A DNA stretch of 64,000 bases from Rhyzopertha dominica (taxonomy: Eukaryota; Arthropoda; Insecta; Coleoptera; Bostrichidae), in assembly GCA_025024175.1 (NCBI GenBank), contig QCXZ01000064.1:46273325-46337324 (forward strand). The letters are read 5' to 3'. Position numbers and translations under genes: made by a program. This document shows, piece after piece, positions 58,133 through 64,000 of this stretch. Each line of letters begins with the position of its first letter. Position 1 is the stretch's first letter. The notes under the pieces are model-generated. The model was not told the DNA's origin and did no database searches. It was given only the letters and a program-made list of their open reading frames with translations.

Positions 58133-59418
58133 ACGGATGACAAAAAAGTTCTGATAATTTTGTACTTTGCTGTTTTTAATGTTCATATAACGGTATTTTG
58201 TTATTTCTATTGATTTTATTGAATTCCTCAAGCAATTTTGATCTAGAAAGTGTTGTAATAATGTGGTAAATTTCAATTCTGTTTTGGTAATGTCTCGTGA
58301 AAGTGACCGTGTCACCGTCGTCGAGTTGCACAGGGCAGGAATGAAAAGGGCAGACATTGTTCGAACGACTGGGTTCAAAGCGGCCAGCGTCNATAGAGCN
58401 GTGGAACGTTTCGAAGAGACCGGCGGGACCACAGACCGTCCTCGAAGCGGCCGTCCAACCACCGCGACCATTCCGGAAAACATCCAGAAAGTTCCGTGCC
58501 GAATTCAACAAAATCCGGAGGTGTAGCTGCACAAAATGGCGAAGAACCTTGGTATTAACCGAAAGAGTGTCAGAAACATCGCCATAAAGAAGCTGAGACT
58601 GCGCAGCTACAAGATCGCTCGCGTCCGTTTCCTGAATGAGATGATGAAGGCGAATCGGCTCGAGAAATCTCGCTTGATGCTACAACTGACGAGAAGATTT
58701 TCACGGTCCAGNCGCTCCACAACCGCCAGAATCGCCGGCAGCTGCTGAAGAAAGGCCAGCGGAAGATCGCTGCGGCGAGAACCATAGGTCGAAGTCATTT
58801 TCAGGCCTCGATTATGGTTTGGGCCGAAATCTGCGCCACCGGAAAGACGCGGCTGGTCTTTATTGAGGGGAACCTCAAGATCAACGTCGCCAGCTACCAG
58901 CAGCAAGTCCTCCACGACGTACTGCATCTGTGGGCAACGCAGCACTTCGGTACAGCTGAATTTACTCTCCAACAAGACTGGGCACTGGCGCATTCCGCCA
59001 AATCGACAATCGCTGCCTGCGAGAAGCTTTTGGGGCAAGGACGTCTGCCGCCGTACTCGCTGAACCTCAACCCCGTGGACTACTCGGTGTGGTCCAACCT
59101 GGAAAAAAAATATCGGCTACCCGCTACGCTACCGTCGAAGCGCTCAAAACGCCTCTGATGCGCGCTTGGGGCGAAATTACGGTGGAACAATGTGGTGGGG
59201 GGCGAGCATCATCGGAAACATTCGCAAGGGACTGCGTAAATGTATTGAAGCCAAAGATGGCGATTTCGAACATTTATTGTAAATACATATCTTAGGTGTT
59301 AAAGTTATTGATATAACAAACGTTATTGCTCATGAAGTTGATTAAATTAATTTTTGTATACGGTATTTCTATACTATTGNAATATCTGAAAAATTATCAG
59401 AACTTTTTTGTCACCCTG
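58133..59418 (+). mobile_element. GC-rich mariner-superfamily element (1286 bp)
   Basis: The right end, read inverted, is CAGGGTGACAAAAAAGTTCT; the left end matches from GATGACAAAAAAGTTCT inward through GATAATTTT, with three changes in its first nine bases. TA flanks both ends. The transposase interior (about 58290-59260) is strikingly GC-rich compared with its AT-rich surroundings. It contains several N bases. Confidence 0.85.
58290..59281 (+). pseudogene. Mariner-superfamily transposase, frameshifted
   Basis: Start ATG at 58290 (MSRESDRVTVVELHRAGMKR), then a helix-turn-helix with GRPTTATIPENIQ, a break, MAKNLGINRKSVRNIAIKKL (second HTH), a break, TTDEKIFTVQ (first catalytic Asp), SIMVWAEICATGKTRLVFIE, FTLQQDWALAHSAKSTIA (second Asp) and LNLNPVDYSVWSNLEKK (third acidic position as Asp). 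The DxxxAHSA and LNPxDYSVW boxes suggest the maT/DD37D-like branch, but two nearby frame slips alter the spacing, so the exact class is uncertain. At least three frame disruptions; not functional. Confidence 0.8.
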
Positions 59419-59595
59419 TATGTATAGTAGCTTCTTGAATGGAGCTTGGTCTGAATTTATGCTGTGCAATTCATGGTTGTGCGATTATATTTTTCAGCCA
59501 ACAATTAGTATGCAAGGGTGTTTATACTAAATTAAGCAATGGATTTTTTAACTCTGTCTAAAATGTTTGGTGGTGTATTATAATATGAAAATCGG

Positions 59596-59801
59596 TAATT
59601 TGTACTATTGCTCATAGTGAACATCTAGCGATTCAATGGGGTTTATCTTTCCTACGTGAAGCCGGTCGAAACTGTGCAATGCATATTCTTAAACGATACT
59701 GTAATGATGAGGGAAATCCAGCGCTAGCAGATTAGGAAACCAGACTGACGTATGAACAGTCTCCAGTAGGCTTCGTGTTCTCGTATATTCGCAAGACATA
59801 A
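59596..59801 (+). pseudogene. Short coding-like stretch with one internal stop, unrecognised
   Basis: The reading HSEHLAIQWGLSFLREAGRN, CAMHILKRYCNDEGNPALAD, a stop (59733-59735), ETRLTYEQSPVGFVFSYIRK and T ends at 59801. Residue composition looks like a real globular protein and frame is kept on both sides of the single stop. I do not recognise the family. It may be a gene fragment carried by a transposon or a decayed host exon. Confidence 0.35.
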
Positions 59802-60199
59802 ATTTTTTAACCATCTTACCGAGTCTTGACCTGACCTAACCAACTAAATAGTAATGTGAATGCGTATTTTTCCTCGTAAACAATGCATAATGTTTGTTTT
59901 TAGATATCATGGATGGTTTGAATGGTGAAAACCTACCCCGATATTTAACTTTGACATAAGTAGCCTGTTTTGTGATGAGCAGTACCTAATAATACCAGAT
60001 AAAAAAGTTTAATTTATACGTCAAAGGGTCAAACAACGAATGAAAATGATCTGTTGACGTACGGTTACCGTTTGATTGTTTCGTCATTTTGCCGGAAGCA
60101 GATAGTGGAGGAAATCTCTGGTAAAATCATTCGTTTGGTGGCCTATATGTGACAAAGACAATAAAAAATATTGTCAGCATTTTCTATGTGTATGAAATT

Positions 60200-61005
60200 T
60201 AAAATCCTATTACGTCTATGGTCTATACCAGAAGGACCGTGGGACAGAGTACATATAGATTTTTTTAACCTATGTATATGTTGAGATAGTCGTCAAGATA
60301 GTTAGAAGTTAAGAAGTTATGTATATGTGCAGCATAATTAGTGATGAGATCACTCCAAAATTTCTGTACTAATTCGATCGATGCGGAATACCAATGATAA
60401 AATGATAATTATGAGCGATAATGGAGGAACGTTTATCTAAGTTATATTTGGAAGGTTTGCCACTATATCACCCTCAGACAAACAGATTAGTCCAAGTTTG
60501 TGTGCGTACAACGAAAATTCACTTGTTCTGAGCATTATAAACAAACTTTAATATTAATTTTGGATGCTTTAAATGAATATTTGATGTACTACAGATGGAA
60601 GGACCTCTGAAGAAGCTTGCCACTCGTGCTAGCGAAACGTTAGGAAGCAATTCCAACCGACGACGTCCTTTAGACCTGAATCAGGACAACAGTTCGAATG
60701 AAACTTTATTTTCTTATCCGAATAAATCACTTAACCTAAATACAGAAAACTGTGCAAAAATGACAAATTATCAGCATAAATGCGTTAAAATGATTAATAG
60801 TAAGCGCAAAGCTAAATTTGGTGTAGATAATAAAGTTCTTGGGCGCGATTATAAAAATCCTATGAAGCCTTCCTGCGTGCGAGGACCTAAGAATTTTGAA
60901 ATGCGTACTGAGACAATCAAAATCATTATCGTCATGCTGATCAATTGTTAAACCTTGTAGATGATATTGCAGGAGCACTGCGAATGAGGAATCTAATACA
61001 ATAAG
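60200..61005 (+). pseudogene. Ty3/gypsy integrase relic
   Basis: Pieces of a gypsy integrase in order on the + strand: PEGPWDRVHIDFF (first catalytic Asp, 60258-60260), MSDNGGTFI (second Asp, 60417-60419) then a stop, and in another frame LPLYHPQTNRLVQVCVRTTK, where the usual catalytic Glu region (NGxxER) reads NRLVQV. Further on KAKFGVDNKVLGRDYKNPMK and, after a shift, YRHADQLLNLV resemble the integrase C-terminal GDxVxxRDY...H.DQL motifs. This is a different gypsy lineage from that at 12.6-15.4 kb. Heavily decayed; no LTRs identified. Confidence 0.65.
60607..60637 (+). ncRNA. Hammerhead-ribozyme-like motif
   Basis: CTGAAGA (60607-60613), an A, then GCTTGC-CACTCGT-GCTAGC (stem II with five of six pairs), then GAAA (60634-60637) followed by CGTTAGG. 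Core and layout are as in the PLE-associated motifs. It sits in the gypsy relic, in an ORF starting MEGPLKKLATRASETLGS; no PLE coding was recognised next to it. Confidence 0.5.
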
Positions 61006-61343
61006 TGATTATCATTTGGAACAATTAGGTCATGTAGCAGTTCTTCAGCATTAATTAGACCTTTGCGTAACAGTAACCTGAAAAATATTGTCCTTGATGA
61101 TGTGATGTCTGAATTATTGCTTGTTGAGAATTTCTGGAATGTCATGCGTTAACGAAGACTCGGAAAAGTAAGTCTTTGATAGTGCACATAGTACATATGT
61201 ATGTATGTCTTCCAGCAGGCCTCATAAATGTATGCTAAGTTCATGTTTAAACTTGTTCAGTTGATCTTTAGTTTATTCGGTCGACTTGTGTCATTTAATA
61301 TTTGTCAAGAATACAACACAAGTAACAATTCGTTTTGTTTCAG
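61006..61343. other. 3' end of the receptor intron
   Basis: No element recognised. It ends with the pyrimidine-rich acceptor TTCGTTTTGTTTCAG; an ORF entering from 61228 continues the exon frame backwards but has no domain. Confidence 0.6.
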
Positions 61344-62052
61344 GTATCCGGAAAGAAGCCACATCCTTTGTACAGATCGCCGCTGCACATTGGCCATTTG
61401 GTTAAGCTTCTTACTCCCTTTTGTGTTATGTAGTCCGATTTTTGTCATGTTTACAATTAAATCCACGATCATAGTCGAAAATGTACGGAACGTCACACAG
61501 AACTTCACCCCTTATTACTTATATTTGAGTGAGATAGGTAAAAGTGAAGCGTACCTGTCTACAATATTTTGGATTTACGCCGTTTTCATCAAGCTGCTTC
61601 CCTGCGCTATCCTTGCTTGTATTAGCTACTGGCTGATCAGGACCCTCTTCCGTGCAAAGAAGAGGAAAGATATACTCAACAGTTACGACGTATGCCCAAC
61701 AATTCTAAACGAGAAGGACGGTAAGAAGAAACCGAATAAGGCAGAGCGAAGAGCCGATAGGACTACCAGAATGCTCGTAGCAGTTCTTCTACTATTCCTT
61801 ATTACCGAATTCCCCCAAGGAATATTTGCCCTGAAGATAGGAATTCGTGGCAAGTGCTTCTTTCTAGGTTGTTACCAAACCTTCGGCGCAGTCATAGATA
61901 TGCTTGCACTTGTCAATGGATCAATTAACTTCATCCTCTATTGCTGCATGAGTAGGATGTTTCGGTCGACTTTCAAACAGCTGTTCAAACACAAAGTTTT
62001 GGCAAGGTTGGCGGCTGCATCAAATTCTGACACCCACATGACGTACGTATGA
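61344..62052 (+). CDS. Myosuppressin/FMRFamide-like peptide receptor, last coding exon (residues 171-406)
   Basis: Encodes TM4-TM7 and the C-tail. YPERSHILCTDRR follows the WRY motif as intracellular loop 2. Extracellular loop 2 has sequons N220-VT and N224-FT. TM5 contains KLLPC (P257). Intracellular loop 3 is basic (AKKRK, KKKPNKAERRADRTTR), suited to G-protein coupling. TM6 carries LLLFLITEFPQG and TM7 VNGSINFILYCCMSRMFRSTF, where NFILY stands for NPxxY; all are diagnostic of the DMSR group. The stop is at 62050-62052, giving 406 residues in total, a normal size for the family. The tail is short and ends DTHMTYV. No disablement is seen in either exon, so the gene is probably functional, in neurons or visceral muscle if it behaves as in other insects. 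Confidence 0.92.
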
Positions 62053-62548
62053 GACATGCCTTTTTCTAGTAAATCAAAACGAAAGTACGCTAAAAATAAT
62101 GTAGCTTGCAGGAGACAAGTTGTTAACACTGCTGTGTAAACTTTTTTAGGACGTTCACTAAGGGGACGAATTCGACTGAACTCTAGATGCATGTAGTGAG
62201 AGTAGTGAGCATAGCTTAGCAAGGTTACGAACTGAAAAGATTTTACATTTGTGATGGAAAAATTAATACTGTGCAGGTGTCGTCTGGGCAGTGAACTTGA
62301 AAGAGACAAGTATTAGTGTTCTTAGAGTCGTACGCCAACACAAAAATATACTGGCTGGAGCAGATGAGTAATGCTTTCGTACTTGTACGTAACTCTTTAA
62401 CAATCACTATTCATCTAGAGGTGTGTAAAACAGAAAGCAAAGGAACTACTGTATCTTTGGATAAAATAAAATAAGTACTTTTTTAGCATTTCGTCGTTCA
62501 AACTGTGCCTAAGTTATTCTAACTTGTCATTTATCTATATCACAAATT
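62053..62548 (+). other. Receptor 3' UTR and downstream flank
   Basis: AATAAA at 62465-62470, about 410 bases after the stop, is the best polyadenylation signal in this stretch. No competing coding frame is supported. Confidence 0.55.
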
Positions 62549-63335
62549 CAAGGTTTCTATAAATGATTCATGCATCCAGGCGCTTGTGGAAATTATCGAT
62601 TAAATCAATTTGCCGCCTCTCTCGAAAGTGAACACAATTATTGCTTTGACAATACTTGTCATCCGTCAATTTTAGAATTATTTGGTATATTTTAATATGA
62701 TAAAATGCGTGGGAGTGTGTATTTTCAATATATGCGATGGTGTTTTGTAGGATAATTAACTTGGAGAAAGCTTGGACTAAGCCTGTCATAATGATAAAAT
62801 TCACAGTTAGGATTTATACTAGGTTGTGTGACATTAACTACACTACTGCAGTATTCTACGCTACGGAAAAGTGTCATAAATTAGAAATTGTAAACTGTAG
62901 TGGTGCAATGCTAGTCACAAAAGGATAGCCAAAATTAAAATAGTGAAAAAGACTTAGATTGATATATTTGAAGGCCTACGGAAGGCCTTCAAATTTGCGT
63001 AAAATAATTAAATGTATAAAGCAATGTTCGAAAGCTTGTAAAAGCAACAGAAGGTGATTATGACGGACATAGTTATGTATATTAAAGTAATGTTGTATAG
63101 TTTCATAATCCGTACAAGTTAATTATTGCTATTGCTTAGCTTTGAAAAGAAAATAAAACCGTAAATTACTGGAAAATCTTTATAAATCCATTAAATTTAA
63201 GGCTATAACTTGATCTGCAACCTTCAGTACAGTATATTGTGCCTATTGCAGCCTAGCAGTAATTACAAAAAGGCGGCGCAAAGAATTGAGAAATCAACGC
63301 CGCCCGCGTTGGTTGAATCATNTATAGAAGCCCTG
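62549..63335. mobile_element. MITE, CAGGG-end family, copy 4, enlarged (787 bp)
   Basis: The left end (AAGGTTTCTATAAATGATTC) lacks the first CAGGG bases; the right end is TATAGAAGCCCTG. Outer parts match copies 1-3 (CCGCCTCTC, TTGATCTGCAACCTTCAGTA, AATCAACGCCGCCCGCGTT), but about 440 bases of unrelated sequence (about 62765-63205) separate them. This is either an insertion or a remnant of a longer parent element. A perfect short palindrome GAAGGCCTACGGAAGGCCTTC lies inside this stretch near 62970-62990. Confidence 0.75.
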
Positions 63336-64000
63336 TAGAAAGTGTGTACTAAATATGTACTTATATGTGATCTATGTATCCATTGACCAGGCAAAATGTA
63401 CTGTTTTATACTGCTATATAGATTTTCATTGTTGAGTGTCTCCGTACAAGTTGACAGTAAATTTGTCTCATTAAACATACTGATCTAATAATGTGATTTA
63501 CTTATCTACAAATGCAAGCGGTAATGTTAGTTCATAACAAAAAAATTGTGGGAAATTTAGGGTAACTAAATCAGCGTTTAACGCTAGTAGTGATGAACAA
63601 TAAGAATTGTATTCATAATGTACCTCTACAGATTAGTATCTCATGAAGTAACCATTAATGATAAATCCAATTGCATTTAAAAGTATATTAAAATCTGTTT
63701 ATATTTACCATTGGGCATATCATTAAAATTTTCAATAATTTACCGAAGAACAGTGGTGAGAGATTTCGTTTCAGCTCCTTCTAGGGTACGAGATATTAAA
63801 ATTGTTTGAATTTATAGGCTGCACGTTTGATGTTTACTTTTTATGGATTTTCGCACGTTATACAGATGAGTTTACATAAAAAATATCTTTGCCATTGCGG
63901 CAAAACAGTAACGGAGAAACATTTTTTGTTTAGCTTGAAACAAGCAAATCTGTAATTAAGGCTTCATTATTCTGGTTCAACAGAAATAAAATTAATTTTT
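63336..64000. other. No recognisable gene
   Basis: AT-rich sequence to the window end. Only a 71-residue ORF on the - strand overlapping the MITE end was seen, and it is not supported. Confidence 0.4.

Larger units (their letters stand above)
44482..61343 (+). other. Receptor intron (16,862 bases, phase 2), filled with transposons
   Basis: Donor GTAAGTAT at 44482 and acceptor CGTTTTGTTTCAG ending at 61343. Joining G-G with G restores a Gly codon and the reading WRYLAIG-YPERS, as expected right after the WRY motif. The intron holds a PLE, a split Jockey LINE, a tandem array, further LINE and PLE fragments, a mariner and a gypsy relic, each listed separately. Confidence 0.9.

Noticed and set aside
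1..64000. Prokaryotic features, CRISPR arrays, prophage or integron
   Set aside because: Repeats are dispersed eukaryotic transposons without regular spacers; genes use spliceosomal introns.

Overview
The window is nuclear DNA of an arthropod, most likely an insect. It is AT-rich, has long gene-free stretches, spliceosomal GT-AG introns, AATAAA signals, scattered N bases from a draft assembly, and dense remains of animal transposons. Nothing in it is prokaryotic: no operons, Shine-Dalgarno sites or CRISPR. The species cannot be named from the sequence.

One host gene is clear. It encodes a seven-transmembrane receptor of the myosuppressin / FMRFamide-like (DMSR) group, on the + strand, with coding exons at 43970-44481 and 61344-62052 and a 16.9 kb phase-2 intron between them. 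The joined product is 406 residues, with conserved D2.50, a WRY triad, TEFPQG in TM6 and NFILY in TM7. Two short exon-like open stretches (32001-32299 and 59596-59801) may belong to unrecognised or broken host genes.

The rest that can be interpreted is mobile DNA, nearly all of it dead. From left to right: Penelope-like (PLE) and non-LTR reverse transcriptase fragments (1-1944); a Tc1/mariner-superfamily relic (2104-2900); a TA-flanked MITE (5768-6142); an unnamed repeat with a fold-back left end (6589-7445, again at 16349-17197); a Ty3/gypsy pol remnant on the - strand (12575-15361); a 323-bp MITE (16008-16330); a hAT-type element with GGTCTCG clusters and a perfect 8-bp duplication (20981-23134); a full-length mariner with perfect 32-bp inverted repeats (27927-29257); back-to-back MITEs (30870-31796); THAP and HARBI1 fragments (34-36 kb); a P-element/THAP9-like transposase split by an 864-bp hAT-type insertion (about 37.0-39.7 kb); and a 2.4 kb imperfect palindrome of two PLE ends (40726-43120).

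The receptor intron is itself a stack of transposons: a PLE (45371-46249), a Jockey-type LINE broken in two by a nested block (46430-51300), a 1.2 kb inverted-repeat element (51388-52607), another PLE (53340-53930), two LINE fragments (53995-55803), a GC-rich mariner (58133-59418) and a gypsy integrase relic (60200-61005). The most distinctive signal is a set of six hammerhead-ribozyme-like cores (CUGANGA...GAAA or close variants). Four lie at the ends of recognisable PLE copies.
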